Assembly (NCBI GenBank): GCA_016192825.1
Contig: JACPTK010000024.1
Location: forward strand, 27,678 to 91,677
Direction: 5' to 3'
Origin: Betaproteobacteria bacterium
GTDB taxonomy: Bacteria; Pseudomonadota; Gammaproteobacteria; Burkholderiales; SG8-41
Length of the DNA stretch: 64,000 nucleotides
Positions within the stretch are counted from its first letter, which is position 1. Each line of letters begins with the position of its first letter. Below, in pieces: positions 43,083 to 51,761 of this stretch. A program made the position numbers and the translations under genes. The notes under the pieces were generated by a model. That model did not search any database. It saw only the letters and a list, made by a program, of their open reading frames with translations, and had not been told where the DNA came from.

Positions 43083-43883
43083 ATGAGATCGCTTTTACAG
43101 ATCATCTTCGTTGCGTGGGCCGCGGCCACCGCGCCGATGGCGCTGGGGCAGGAGGAGCCGATCGGCATCGTGATCATGCACGGCAAGGGCGGCTCGCCGG
43201 ACCGCTTCGTTTCCGACCTGGCCCGGTCGCTGGATGGGAAGGGCTACCTCGTCGCCAACCTCGAAATGCCCTGGTCGGGGCGGCTGCACTTCACCCTGCC
43301 GGTCAGCCGGGCGGAGGCGGACATCGACGCCGCCGTGGCGGGGTTGCGCGGCAAGGGCGCGAAAAAGGTGTTCATCGCCGGGCACAGCCTGGGGGGCGCG
43401 TTCACGCTGCATCTCGCGGGCAGGCAGGCGGTCGACGGCTTCATCGTCATCGCCCCGGGCGGGAACATCGCCAATCCGGGTTTTCGGAAAAATATCAGCG
43501 GCACGATCGACCGGGCCCGCCAGCTGGTCGCGGAAGGCAGGGGCAATGAACGGACACCGCTCGAGGACTATGAAGGCGGCAAGGGCACGTACACGATAGA
43601 CACGGTTCCTGCGAACTACCTTGCGTGGCACGAGCTGGAGGGGCCCATGAACATGGGCCGCTCGGCCAGGGCCGCCAATCCGAAATTGCCGGTCTTGTTC
43701 ATCATCCCGCAGAGCGACTATCCCGGATTGCGCAAGTCGAGCCCGGCCGTGTTTCGCATGCTGCCGGCCAATCCGCTCACACGGTTGTACGAGCCGGATT
43801 CCGGCCACCTCGACGCGCCGGAGGCCTCGGCGGACGAGATCGCGCGCTGGACCCGGGAAGTGGCGGGCGCAGCGAATCGTTGA
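43083..43883 (+). CDS. Exported alpha/beta-hydrolase
   Basis: 266 residues. The signal peptide ends at MALGQEE, so the enzyme is periplasmic. GIVIMHGKGGSPDRF forms the oxyanion region, GHSLGG (Ser about 102) the nucleophile elbow, SDYPGL probably the acidic residue and DSGHLDAPE the catalytic His. It is dienelactone-hydrolase-like in outline, without a closer match. A gene for a second, cytoplasmic hydrolase follows 15 bases later on the same strand. Confidence 0.85.
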   Translation: MRSLLQIIFVAWAAATAPMALGQEEPIGIVIMHGKGGSPDRFVSDLARSLDGKGYLVANLEMPWSGRLHFTLPVSRAEADIDAAVAGLRGKGAKKVFIAGHSLGGAFTLHLAGRQAVDGFIVIAPGGNIANPGFRKNISGTIDRARQLVAEGRGNERTPLEDYEGGKGTYTIDTVPANYLAWHELEGPMNMGRSARAANPKLPVLFIIPQSDYPGLRKSSPAVFRMLPANPLTRLYEPDSGHLDAPEASADEIARWTREVAGAANR

Positions 43884-43898
43884 CGCAGGGAAGGGGGA

Positions 43899-44693
43899 AT
43901 GATGAGGATGCCCGATTACACGGTTTCCGGCGAAGGGAAGGTGACGGTCTTCCTGCTGCATGGAATCTACGGCTCGAAGGAATACTGGCGCTGCCAGACC
44001 GGGCGGCTGGTCGCGCGGGGCTATCGCGTGGTGGCGTGGGACGCGCCGGGGTACGGCCTCTCGCCCTTGCCCGACCCGTTTTCCTTCGACGTCGTGGCCG
44101 AGGCCGGCGCCCGGCTGATCAAGGCGCTCGGCAGCGAGCGGAACGTCTTTCACGGCCACAGCATGGGCGGGCAGATCACCCCGCGCATCCGGCTGAAGGT
44201 GCCGGATCTCGTGCACGGCATCGTGATCTCCTCGACCATCGGCTATTTCGCCAATCGCACCCGGGAAGAGCAGGAGGAATTCGTCCGCAAGCGCACGGCG
44301 CCGCCGCCTCCCGGCACCGACCCGGTGACGGTGAACCGGATGGTGGTGGACTCGATGCTCGGGCCCGCTTCGAAGGGCCCCGAGGTCGATCTCGTGCGCG
44401 AGTGGGCGTCGCGCACTCCGCCGGACGCGGTCAAGGCGGCGGTGAAGGCGGTGCAGACCTATCCCGAAGCCGACGCGGTGTCGGGATTTCGCGCGGTGTC
44501 CGTGCCGGCGCTGCTGGTGGCGGGCGAGGTAGACCAGCTCGGGCATCCGGCGGGGATGAAGCGGGTGGCGGACATGATTCCCGGTTGCGAGTTCGGGGTG
44601 GTCTCCGGCTCGGGCCATTATCCGTGGGCCGAGAACCCGGCCGGGTTCAACCGTTACTTCTTCGGATTTCTCGACCGGAATTTCAGGATCTGA
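43899..44693 (+). CDS. Alpha/beta-hydrolase
   Basis: 264 residues with AAGGGGGA before the ATG pair at 43899/43902. FLLHGIYGS, the nucleophile elbow GHSMGG (Ser about 88), GEVDQLGHP as acidic region and SGSGHYPWAENP carrying the His are all present. It lacks a signal peptide. The pattern resembles MhpC-like or proline-iminopeptidase-like hydrolases. It is unrelated in detail to the four paralogues at 6-11 kb, and probably co-transcribed with the exported hydrolase upstream. Confidence 0.87.
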   Translation: MMRMPDYTVSGEGKVTVFLLHGIYGSKEYWRCQTGRLVARGYRVVAWDAPGYGLSPLPDPFSFDVVAEAGARLIKALGSERNVFHGHSMGGQITPRIRLKVPDLVHGIVISSTIGYFANRTREEQEEFVRKRTAPPPPGTDPVTVNRMVVDSMLGPASKGPEVDLVREWASRTPPDAVKAAVKAVQTYPEADAVSGFRAVSVPALLVAGEVDQLGHPAGMKRVADMIPGCEFGVVSGSGHYPWAENPAGFNRYFFGFLDRNFRI

Positions 44694-44710
44694 AATTCCG
44701 CTTGTAATTG

Positions 44711-44739
44711 AAAAAAAGGGGACAGTTTGAGCTGTCCCC
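44711..44739 (-). terminator. Intrinsic terminator for the minus-strand Bug unit
   Basis: GGGGACAG / CTGTCCCC stem with a six-base loop. On the minus strand it is followed by seven T. It lies downstream of the Bug remnant and the Bug gene at 44935. On the plus strand it lacks a T tract. Confidence 0.75.
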
Positions 44740-44840
44740 TGTGAAATGCTGGATGCTTGTTTTTCGTCTTGTCCTCCAGTTCCCCCTCCTCGTCGGCCCT
44801 CATGTGGTACCGGGGCGCCTGTTAGTCCTTGCGCTTCGCG

Positions 44841-44906
44841 TTACTTGAGCGTCTCGCCGGATGCCTCTGCCGTGTCGCGCCACTTGATGGCGGACCGGTG
44901 GACCAC
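44841..44906 (-). pseudogene. Possible Bug receptor C-terminal relic
   Basis: The minus strand encodes HRSAIKWRDTAEASGETLK followed by TAA, which resembles the last residues of Bug receptors (…EIAKWRDVAKAAGIKLD). A stop precedes it within a few codons and no more of the protein is found. It lies between the terminator at 44711 and the intact Bug gene at 44935, so it may be the leftover of a tandem copy. Confidence 0.4.
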
Positions 44907-44934
44907 CCGTCACGTCCGTTCGTCCACTGTGGGC

Positions 44935-45930
44935 TCACCGACGCATCTGCATCCCGGCCACCTTCGCGAGGTCGGTCCATTGCGCCCGTTCGCGGTGAAT
45001 CTTCTTCCGGAAGTCGACCCCGGTCAGCAGTTCCGGCTCGGCCGCTTCGAGCAGCAGCCGCTTCTTGGTATCGGGGTCCTGGAGGACGGCCGTGAGCGCG
45101 TGGCGCAGCTTGTCCAGCGCGGCGCGAGGCACGCCAGCGGGCGTGACGACGCCCCACCACACCGCAACTTCGTAGCCTGGATAGCCGAGCTCGGCGACGG
45201 TCGGAACGTCGGGCACCGCCGGGTTGCGCTTCGCCGCGCCGATCGCGAGAAACTTGAGCCGGTTGTTGCGCACGTGCGGCAGCGCCTGGGTGACCGAGGT
45301 GAACAATACCGGGATGTTGCCCGCCATCACGTCCACCATCGCCGGGCCGCCGCCCTTGTACGGCACCGGCAGCATGTCGATGCCCGCGACCCTCTTGAAC
45401 AGCTCTCCGCCGAAATGATTGAACCCGCCGACGCCGGTATGCGCATAGTTGATCGACCCCGGCTTTGACTTGGCCTGGGCAACGAGGTCGCGCAGCGTGC
45501 GGAACGGGCCTTGCGGGTGGACGACCAGCGAGTTCGGGGCCGATCCGATCGTCGCGACCGGGTCAAAGGATTTTTCAATGTCGTAGGGCAGCGGGAACAT
45601 TCGGACCGCGGCGTTCATCACCCAGGACGTGGAGACCATGAGCAGGGTATAACCGTCCGCCGGCGCGTTGGAGGCAATCTCCGTGCCGATGATACCGTTT
45701 GCGCCCGCTCGGTTATCGATAACCACCTGCTGGCCGAGCCGGTCGGTTAGCTTGACCCCGAGGTAGCGGCCCAGTATGTCATTGCTGCCGCCCGGAGGGA
45801 ACGGGATGATCCAGCGGATCGGCTTTTCCGGGAACCCGGCGGCCCGCGCCTGTCCGGCGGAAAAACCCGCCGACAGCGAACCCACGATAAGGCCGAGTAC
45901 GACAAGATAAAGTTGGCTGCGCAGCTTCAT
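44935..45930 (-). CDS. Bug/TctC-family periplasmic solute receptor
   Basis: 331 residues from ATG 45930, where the signal peptide (ending ARAAG) begins; twelve extra in-frame residues upstream are rejected. The ligand loop is the consensus PFPPGGSNDILGR, then VIDNRAGANG, ADGYTLLMV and PVPYKGGGPAMVDVMAGN. It is a single gene with its own terminator region downstream, divergent from the DUF2339 gene across a 230-base spacer. Confidence 0.93.
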   Translation of the reverse strand: MKLRSQLYLVVLGLIVGSLSAGFSAGQARAAGFPEKPIRWIIPFPPGGSNDILGRYLGVKLTDRLGQQVVIDNRAGANGIIGTEIASNAPADGYTLLMVSTSWVMNAAVRMFPLPYDIEKSFDPVATIGSAPNSLVVHPQGPFRTLRDLVAQAKSKPGSINYAHTGVGGFNHFGGELFKRVAGIDMLPVPYKGGGPAMVDVMAGNIPVLFTSVTQALPHVRNNRLKFLAIGAAKRNPAVPDVPTVAELGYPGYEVAVWWGVVTPAGVPRAALDKLRHALTAVLQDPDTKKRLLLEAAEPELLTGVDFRKKIHRERAQWTDLAKVAGMQMRR

Positions 45931-46160
45931 ACTGAGGTCTCCTCCTCGTTGTGGCCGTGGATCCACGACCGTTGGGTTGTGCGACTGGAAGTATAGTCCG
46001 CATCATGATCAAGTTCAAAATATGGAATACAGTGCCGAATGCGCCGCGCGCCGGCCTGGAGAAAAGCGTTAGCATCTCAACGAGTTATCGGTAACACGTA
46101 CTGTAAGATGTTGCCCTGAAGCACCGCACGCAGGGCCGCAGGCCGTACCGGGAGAACGAG

Positions 46161-47807
46161 ATGAACGCCGCGGACACGGAAAAACGCCTCACCGCGCTCG
46201 AGGAGCGTCTCGCGCGCATCGAGTCCCTGCTCCAGGCCGCGCCGGCGCCAGCCGCAGCACAGGCCGTCAGGCCCGCGCTCGCGGCGAAACCGGCGGCGGG
46301 GGCACAGGCGCCACGGCCGGAGCGGGGAGACCGGCCGTCGCTCGTCACCAGCATCCTCGGCTGGGGCGGCGCCGTCGCGCTGGTGCTGGCGGCGGCTTAT
46401 CTCATCCGCCTGGCGGTCGAAACCGGATGGCTCACGCCGGTGCGGCAGGTCGCGTTCGCGACGATCTCGGGATTCGCGATGATCGCCGCGGGGTTTGCCC
46501 TGCGCGGCACCAATCGTCAGTACGCGGGATTGCTGCCGGCGGGGGGCGTCGCGATCCTCTTTCTCTCGATCTACGGCGCGCACCTCTTTTACGGATTCAT
46601 CGGGGTCGCGCCCGCGGCGTTATCGGTGGTCCTGGTGTGCCTGCTGTCGCTCTGGCTGTGCCGGCAGTTCCGGAGCGACCTCTACGCCTTGTTCGCGGTG
46701 GCGGGCTCGTATTCCGCGCCGCTCCTGATCTCCGGCCTGCCGGGCTCGATCACCGACCTGGTGATCTACTTCTCGGCCTGGGGTGTGGTGTTCAGCGTTT
46801 TTTCGATCTGGCACGGCCGGCGCATGGTTTACCTGCTCGCGCTCTACCTCGCCTTGATCGTTTTCGACTTCATCTGGCGCAACAAGGGGCCGGACGACTG
46901 GATTGCGGCGTTCGTGTTCCAGACCGCCCAGTTCGGGATTTTCGGCGCGGCCACGGTTACGTTTTCCGTCCGCAACCAGTCACCCCTCGACGCCGCGTCC
47001 GCCTGGGGCCACTTGCCGGCCCTGCTGATCTTTTATTTCCTCCAGTATGCGTTGCTGGATCGGCACCTGCCGGCGCTCGCGCCGTGGATCGCGGCTGCCA
47101 GTGCCCTCGCCGTGGCGGGCTTCTATGGCACGGCCCGGGCCGTGCTGCAACGTCCCTTGCCCGGAGGCGAATTCCTGCTGTGGTCCTACATCGCGCTGGT
47201 GCTGTTTCACGCCGGCTACATCGAATCGGTGCCCCATCGCTGGGCGCCGTGGGTCGCGTTCGCGATCCTGCCGCTGGCCGCCATCGCGACGCTGCGGCAC
47301 AGCAGCGGGATCGCGGCCAGCTGGCCGGTCTGGATGGCGGTCGGCGTGATTTACCTGATGAATTATCTGCGCGTCGTGTTCGATACCGACGTGCAATCGG
47401 TCCCGGCGCGGACGCTCCTGGCCGTCGTCTACGCGCTGCAGCTGTATCTCGGCTACTACCTCGCCCGTGGCCGTGAATCGCTCGCCGGCGTGCGCTTGCT
47501 GCTCCTGTATACCGGTCACATCAGCGCCATGGCCGCGGCGCTTCACCTGCTGGACGAGCGCATCGTCGAATCCGTCGCATGGGGCGCGCTCGCGCTGGCC
47601 TTCCTCGGCCTGTCGCTGTGGCGACGCGACCGGCTCCTGGGGCAATCTTCGCTGCTCGTGTTCGGGGCCACGGCGGGCAAGGTCCTGCTCTACGATCTGG
47701 GCGGCGCCTCGCCGCTCACGCGGATCGTCAGCCTGGTGGTGCTGGGGATCACGTTCTACGTCGGCGGGCTCCTCTACCAGCGCATGCTGGCCGCTGGTAA
47801 CAACTGA
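46161..47807 (+). CDS. DUF2339-family polytopic membrane protein
   Basis: 548 residues. A coiled-coil N terminus (TEKRLTALEERLARIESLLQ) and an Ala/Pro linker precede about 14 hydrophobic segments from residue ~60 to the end, the layout of DUF2339 proteins. GWGGAVALVLAAAYLIRLAV begins the membrane part and the closing segment is VVLGITFYVGGLLYQR. Function unknown; proposed envelope roles are unproven. The next gene starts 66 bases downstream on the same strand. Confidence 0.85.
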   Translation: MNAADTEKRLTALEERLARIESLLQAAPAPAAAQAVRPALAAKPAAGAQAPRPERGDRPSLVTSILGWGGAVALVLAAAYLIRLAVETGWLTPVRQVAFATISGFAMIAAGFALRGTNRQYAGLLPAGGVAILFLSIYGAHLFYGFIGVAPAALSVVLVCLLSLWLCRQFRSDLYALFAVAGSYSAPLLISGLPGSITDLVIYFSAWGVVFSVFSIWHGRRMVYLLALYLALIVFDFIWRNKGPDDWIAAFVFQTAQFGIFGAATVTFSVRNQSPLDAASAWGHLPALLIFYFLQYALLDRHLPALAPWIAAASALAVAGFYGTARAVLQRPLPGGEFLLWSYIALVLFHAGYIESVPHRWAPWVAFAILPLAAIATLRHSSGIAASWPVWMAVGVIYLMNYLRVVFDTDVQSVPARTLLAVVYALQLYLGYYLARGRESLAGVRLLLLYTGHISAMAAALHLLDERIVESVAWGALALAFLGLSLWRRDRLLGQSSLLVFGATAGKVLLYDLGGASPLTRIVSLVVLGITFYVGGLLYQRMLAAGNN

Positions 47808-47873
47808 TCCCGCATTGCGGATTTCGCAGAAGAGACCCGATGGGTGATGAATGTGCGGTAACGAAGTGACGCC

Positions 47874-48755
47874 GTGACGAGCGCCGCCGTGCGACGTTTC
47901 CTTGCCAGCGTCGGCAGGATCACGATCGGCGTAATCGTGGGCGTCGTGATCGGAAACCCGGTCCTCCTCTATTTTCGGCAGGAGAAGCTGCTGTTCTACC
48001 CGGTTGCGCTCAACGAGGGCAATCGAAAAATCATCAAGGAGCGGTACCGGCACGTCGAGGAGGTCGCCATCATGGCGCCGGACCGGACCAGGCTCCACGG
48101 ATGGTTCCAGCGGGCGTCGGGCGCGGGCAGAGCGCCCCTCTTGATCTATTTCGGCGGCAACGCCGAGGATATTTCGCCTCTTCCCGCTGCGGCCGACCGC
48201 GTCTCCGGATGGTCCATGCTGATGATGAATTACCGCGGCTACGGCCTGAGCGAGGGGGCGCCGGGCGAAAAGGCGATGTTCGCGGATGCGCTATTGATCC
48301 ATGACACGTTTGTGCGGCGCGAGGAGGTGGACGCCGGCAGCGTCGCGGTAATGGGCAGGAGTCTGGGCAGCGGCGTGGCGGTGCACCTGGCCGCGCACCG
48401 GCCGATCCGCGCGCTCGTGCTGGTCACGCCCTTCGACAGCGTGGCCAGCATCGCCCGGGAAAAGTTCTGGTACGCGCCGACATCGCTGATCCTCAAGCAT
48501 CCATTCGATTCGCTCGCCCTGGCGCCGAAGATCGACAAGCCGGCGCTGTTTCTGGTGGCCGCGGCGGACTCGCTGGTCCCTCTGCCGCACGCCCGCCGCC
48601 TGTTCGAGGCGTGGGCCGGGCCGAAACAGTGGCAACTCGTGGCGCGGGAGAACCACGATACCATCGAGTTCGACCCCGGTTACTGGCGCGTCATCGGCGA
48701 GTTCCTGCGCAGCGTGTCGCAGCCGGTCGCGGACGGCCGCGCGTCGCCGCGCTGA
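47874..48755 (+). CDS. Membrane-anchored alpha/beta-hydrolase (S33/ABHD17-like)
   Basis: 293 residues from GTG 47874. An N-terminal membrane segment (ITIGVIVGVVIGNPVLLYF) precedes the hydrolase domain. LLIYFGGNAED forms the oxyanion region, GRSLGSG (Ser about 163) the nucleophile elbow, AAADSLVPLPHA the acidic residue and ENHDTIEFDPGYW the His. The pattern fits the bacterial ABHD17/BEM46-like group attached to the inner membrane. It probably forms a transcription unit with the small membrane genes that follow. Confidence 0.85.
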   Translation: MTSAAVRRFLASVGRITIGVIVGVVIGNPVLLYFRQEKLLFYPVALNEGNRKIIKERYRHVEEVAIMAPDRTRLHGWFQRASGAGRAPLLIYFGGNAEDISPLPAAADRVSGWSMLMMNYRGYGLSEGAPGEKAMFADALLIHDTFVRREEVDAGSVAVMGRSLGSGVAVHLAAHRPIRALVLVTPFDSVASIAREKFWYAPTSLILKHPFDSLALAPKIDKPALFLVAAADSLVPLPHARRLFEAWAGPKQWQLVARENHDTIEFDPGYWRVIGEFLRSVSQPVADGRASPR

Positions 48756-48794
48756 AGCGGGGCTAGAATAGGACCTCGACAGGGGGCCACCGGA

Positions 48795-48980
48795 ATGGAA
48801 GCGCTGTCGCTGACATTCGCGTACGCAGGGGTGTTCCTGGTCCTGAAGCGCGTATTTCCCGGACGGGCGCTGCCGCATTCACCCGGCTGGTATCTGCGCG
48901 CGGTGTTCCTGAACGCGGCGCAGCTTGGAGTGATGCAGGGCGGCTACGATGCGGTCATTGCGCTGGCGCGGAGCGAATGA
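48795..48980 (+). pseudogene. Short membrane protein, possible N-terminal remnant of a sterol-desaturase-like gene
   Basis: 61 residues: FAYAGVFLVLKRVFPGR, then GWYLRAVFLNAAQLGVMQGG, two hydrophobic segments. This resembles the beginning of fatty-acid-hydroxylase/sterol-desaturase family proteins, whose His-box core is missing. The stop overlaps the start of the next gene (ATGA). Identity is uncertain; it could also be a genuine small membrane protein. Confidence 0.4.
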
Positions 48981-49351
48981 CGGTGTTTCCGCGGCATCCG
49001 ATCCTGCGCGTGGTGGCGACGGCATGGCTGCTCGTGGCGGCAGTCCTGCTGCTCGTCACCCTGCTGCGGCCGGAGATCGGGTTGAACGAGAGGGCCGCGC
49101 TGTCCAGCCTCGTTCCGCTGTACTTCCTCAGCTTTCCATTCGGGCACGCCGGGGTGATGGCGCTCACCCGGCTCAAGGTGGACCTTTACGTCGGATACCA
49201 CTTTGTGCCCGGCATTTTCTCCGAAGCGCTGATGCTGTGGGCCGCGCTGACGGTCCTCGGCTACGCGCAGTGGTTCGTGGCGCTGCCGTGGGTTGCGCGG
49301 AAGTCCCGGCAGTTCACCGATTTTCTCCTGAGGCGGTACCTCGCGCGCTGA
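48977..49351 (+). CDS. Small membrane protein of unknown function
   Basis: 124 residues starting in the ATGA overlap with the previous gene. Three hydrophobic segments are visible: AWLLVAAVLLLVTLL, ALSSLVPLYFLSFPFG and ALMLWAALTVLGYAQWFVAL. A basic C terminus (RKSRQFTDFLLRRYLAR) probably lies in the cytoplasm. No family is recognised. It closes the plus-strand run that begins with DUF2339. Confidence 0.6.
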   Translation: MTVFPRHPILRVVATAWLLVAAVLLLVTLLRPEIGLNERAALSSLVPLYFLSFPFGHAGVMALTRLKVDLYVGYHFVPGIFSEALMLWAALTVLGYAQWFVALPWVARKSRQFTDFLLRRYLAR

Positions 49352-49405
49352 GAAGCGGCGCAAATTCACGCGGCACCGGCTGCCGATTGCCCGCCGCCGC
49401 GCCAT

Positions 49406-49708
49406 TCACGCTGCGAGGAAATTCCAGGCGACGAGCGCGCCCAGAACGTAGATCACAGCGCCCACGAGGTACGTTGTCCTGGCCCCCGCTTTTTCCGCAT
49501 CGGTAGCATAGGCGCCGTCGTATTCGTCCACGTGCCACAAATGCAGGTGGTGCGCGAAGCGCTCGCCGATCAGGACCGCGAGCCCGTAGCCGGCATAGAC
49601 GGCCCATTCGGAACCTCCTTGCGTGACATAGGCGAGCAGCGCCGCCGCGAAAATCAGCAGGACGATCACCGAGAAAAAGCGGACGGCTCCGCCGTGTCCG
49701 TTTGGCAT
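49406..49708 (-). CDS. Small membrane protein of unknown function
   Basis: 100 residues from ATG 49708. Three hydrophobic segments (FFSVIVLLIFAAALLAYV, WAVYAGYGLAVLIG and TTYLVGAVIYVLGALVAW) surround a His-rich loop FAHHLHLWHVDEYDG that could bind metal. No family is recognised. It converges with the gene at 48977; upstream lie a short degenerate repeat (49721-49750) and a palindromic element. Confidence 0.6.
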   Translation of the reverse strand: MPNGHGGAVRFFSVIVLLIFAAALLAYVTQGGSEWAVYAGYGLAVLIGERFAHHLHLWHVDEYDGAYATDAEKAGARTTYLVGAVIYVLGALVAWNFLAA

Positions 49709-49752
49709 GTTCTGAAAAAGCGTGAATCGTGATTCGTAAGTCGTGATTCGAC

Positions 49753-49964
49753 CTAGCAGCCTGTCGGACTTGGCATTCCGACAGGCTGCTCACAGCAAAA
49801 CCGCCTGCGAATTTCGAATGAAATACGGGATAACAACCCTTCTTGGCCTCCAACGGGCACGCGAGCAGGCTGAAAAGAAGGTTTTCACTGTCTTTTGCTT
49901 CCGTTCTTGCGCAGGCGGTTTTGCATTTAGGAGTTTGTCGGCCCCAAGTCCGACAAACTCCTAG
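49753..49964. repeat. CTAG-bounded palindromic element, full copy (core type 1)
   Basis: CTAG at both ends (49753-49756, 49961-49964). Left hairpin TAGCAGCCTGTCGGA ... TCCGACAGGCTGCT, inner GCAAAACCGCCTGCG / CGCAGGCGGTTTTGC, right hairpin TAGGAGTTTGTCGG ... CCGACAAACTCCTA. The core matches 11492 (GAATTTCGAATGA, CTTGGCCTCCAACGGGCACG). The right-end CTA is the stop codon of the minus-strand NnrU-like gene. Confidence 0.93.
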
Positions 49965-50635
49965 TCCAGAAGCCATGCATGGAGCGCGTAGATGCCCGCC
50001 GCCGCCGCGGCGCCGATGGCGAGGCCGATCCAGGGCAACTCGCGCCACGCGGCCCGGTTGCGGCCGGCGAGCACCGCCGCGAACGGCCAGAACGAGGTCT
50101 CCGCGAAGAAGGGCGCGAGCCGCTCGCGGTCGGTCACGCGCTTGCGCGCGTCCTGGTGCGCGGCGCCAACGAGGCTGAACGCGAGCAGGCCGCCGAAAAA
50201 CAGCACGTCGTTGACGAATCCATTGAGCAGCAGGTGGGAAAGCGCCCACAGCGCGATCCCCATGAACAGCGGGTGGCGCGTGATGCGCGTGAGCCCGCGC
50301 GATGCCGCAGCCTTGCGCATGCCGGCGAGGGCGGGACTCGGCTGGAGCACCCCCGCGGCGACGAGGGCGATCCCGAGCGCGGCGAGCAGCATGGCGAGCG
50401 GCCGCATGCCGGGCAGCGCAACGATGTTCCACAGTGGTCCGCCGCCGTGCCGGTGGTCGAAATAGACCGACACCAGGGGGATGAAGGTCGCGAGCGCGAC
50501 GAGAGAGTAGAGGCCGAGAAAGGGTTTTTCGCCCAGTCCGGCGACGAGCCGCGCGCGCACCGCAAGGGAGGACAGCACCAGGTGCGTGCCGGCGAACAAG
50601 ACGAGCCAGAGGGCGATCCAGAGCGTCGCATTCAT
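49961..50635 (-). CDS. NnrU-family membrane protein
   Basis: 224 residues from ATG 50635. Six or seven hydrophobic segments, starting LWIALWLVLFAGTHLVLSSL. The family block GLTRITRHPLFMGIALWAL is present near residue 130, and the late HQDARKRVTDRERLAPFF is typical of NnrU/isoprenylcysteine-methyltransferase-like proteins. NnrU is linked to nitric-oxide reduction in some bacteria, but no denitrification genes are seen here. Its stop TAG (complement of 49961-49963) lies in the CTAG that ends the adjacent palindromic element. Confidence 0.82.
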   Translation of the reverse strand: MNATLWIALWLVLFAGTHLVLSSLAVRARLVAGLGEKPFLGLYSLVALATFIPLVSVYFDHRHGGGPLWNIVALPGMRPLAMLLAALGIALVAAGVLQPSPALAGMRKAAASRGLTRITRHPLFMGIALWALSHLLLNGFVNDVLFFGGLLAFSLVGAAHQDARKRVTDRERLAPFFAETSFWPFAAVLAGRNRAAWRELPWIGLAIGAAAAAGIYALHAWLLD

Positions 50636-50909
50636 TCTGTTAGAGGCGTGAGTTGTGAGTGGTGAATTGTGAGTGGACTCAACCCGCTGATTCGTCAAAA
50701 GTTCAGCATCGCGCGCCATAGCCCCGCGCGTTGAACGGCGCGAGGAGGCCGCGCGGCGCCATGCTCCGGTCGTGACCGTCCGTTCGAACGCGCGGCGTTA
50801 AACCGGCGCCCGGCGTCCGGTTTAACGGGAATTGTAACGCGGCTCGCCGCCGTGGCGCGGTTTCAAGTCTGCTAGAATCAGTCGACGATCCACTCCTGAG
50901 GGCAGCGCA
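50636..50909. other. Gap with a degenerate short tandem repeat
   Basis: It holds a TGAGTTGTGAGTGGTGAATT-like tract (about 50646-50680) upstream of the NnrU-like gene. Otherwise no gene, promoter or terminator was recognised. The broken Bug gene starts at 50910. Confidence 0.5.
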
Positions 50910-51666
50910 ATGAAAACCGCGGTGGGCAGGATTGCAGCAGGCGCGTTGGCACTACTCGCGATATCAGGCGGCACAGCGGCGGCGGCCGAGGACTGGCCCG
51001 CCCGTCCGATCCGGCTGATCGTTCCGTTTCCGCCGGGGGGCAGCAATGACATCGTCGGGCGCGTGATCGGCGCGAAGCTCACCGAGCGGCTTGGCAAGCA
51101 GGTCGTGATCGACAACCGGGGCGGCGCGGCCGGCGCCATCGGCACCGAGATCGCGGTCAGCGCGCAACCCGATGGCTACACGCTGCTGGTGATCTCGGCT
51201 GCCCACGCCTATGGCAGCTCGATGCGCAAGACGCCATTTCATCCGCTCAAGTCGATCACGCCGGTCGCCATGATGGGCACCGGTCCCACTTCGCTCGCGG
51301 TGCATCCCAGCGTCCCCGTGAAGTCGGTGAAGGAACTGATTGCCCTGGCAAAGGCCAAGCCGGGCCAACTCAATTCGCGACCCGGTGTTGCCCGAAGTGC
51401 CGACGATTGCGGAGTCGGGTGTTCCCGGCTATGAAGCGAGCAACTGGTGGGGCATCGTGGGACCCGCGGGCCTCCCCGCCGGCCCGGTCAAGCGGGTCAG
51501 CTCCGAAGTGTCCGCTATTCTCGCGGTGGAGGAGACCCGGAAGTGGTTCATCAGCCAGGGCGCGCAGGCCGTGGACAAGGGGCCGGCGGAATTCCGGAAA
51601 TGGATCGTCTCGGAAATCGCCAAATGGAGCCGGGTGGTGAGCGAAGCCGGTCTCAAGGGCGACTAG
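50910..51666 (+). pseudogene. Bug receptor gene with internal deletion and frame change
   Basis: From ATG 50910 the first ~154 residues are a normal Bug start (signal peptide, PFPPGGSNDIVGR, VIDNRGGAAG, PDGYTLLVI). At about 51375, after AKAKPGQLN, the frame loses similarity. The family sequence resumes in the next frame as LPEVPTIAESGVPGYEASNW and continues to a normal end SEAGLKGD at 51666. About 75 residues, including the HVPYKGG block that closes over the ligand, are missing. The product cannot be a working receptor. Confidence 0.88.
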
Positions 51667-51761
51667 CCCAGCCATGAACATCGTCCGATTCATCATCAAC
51701 CTCATCCGGAACGGCTGAGCGGCCGTATATGGCATCGAACCGTGGATGAGCAGGAGGCGAT

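Noticed and set aside
11492..49964. Interpretation of the palindromic elements as integron attC sites
   Set aside because: There is no RYYYAAC/GTTRRRY core pair, the stems are perfect rather than bulged attC-type, and no integrase or cassette array is present.
11492..49964. Interpretation of the repeats as a CRISPR array
   Set aside because: Copies are kilobases apart, palindromic and separated by genes; there are no regular spacers and no cas genes.
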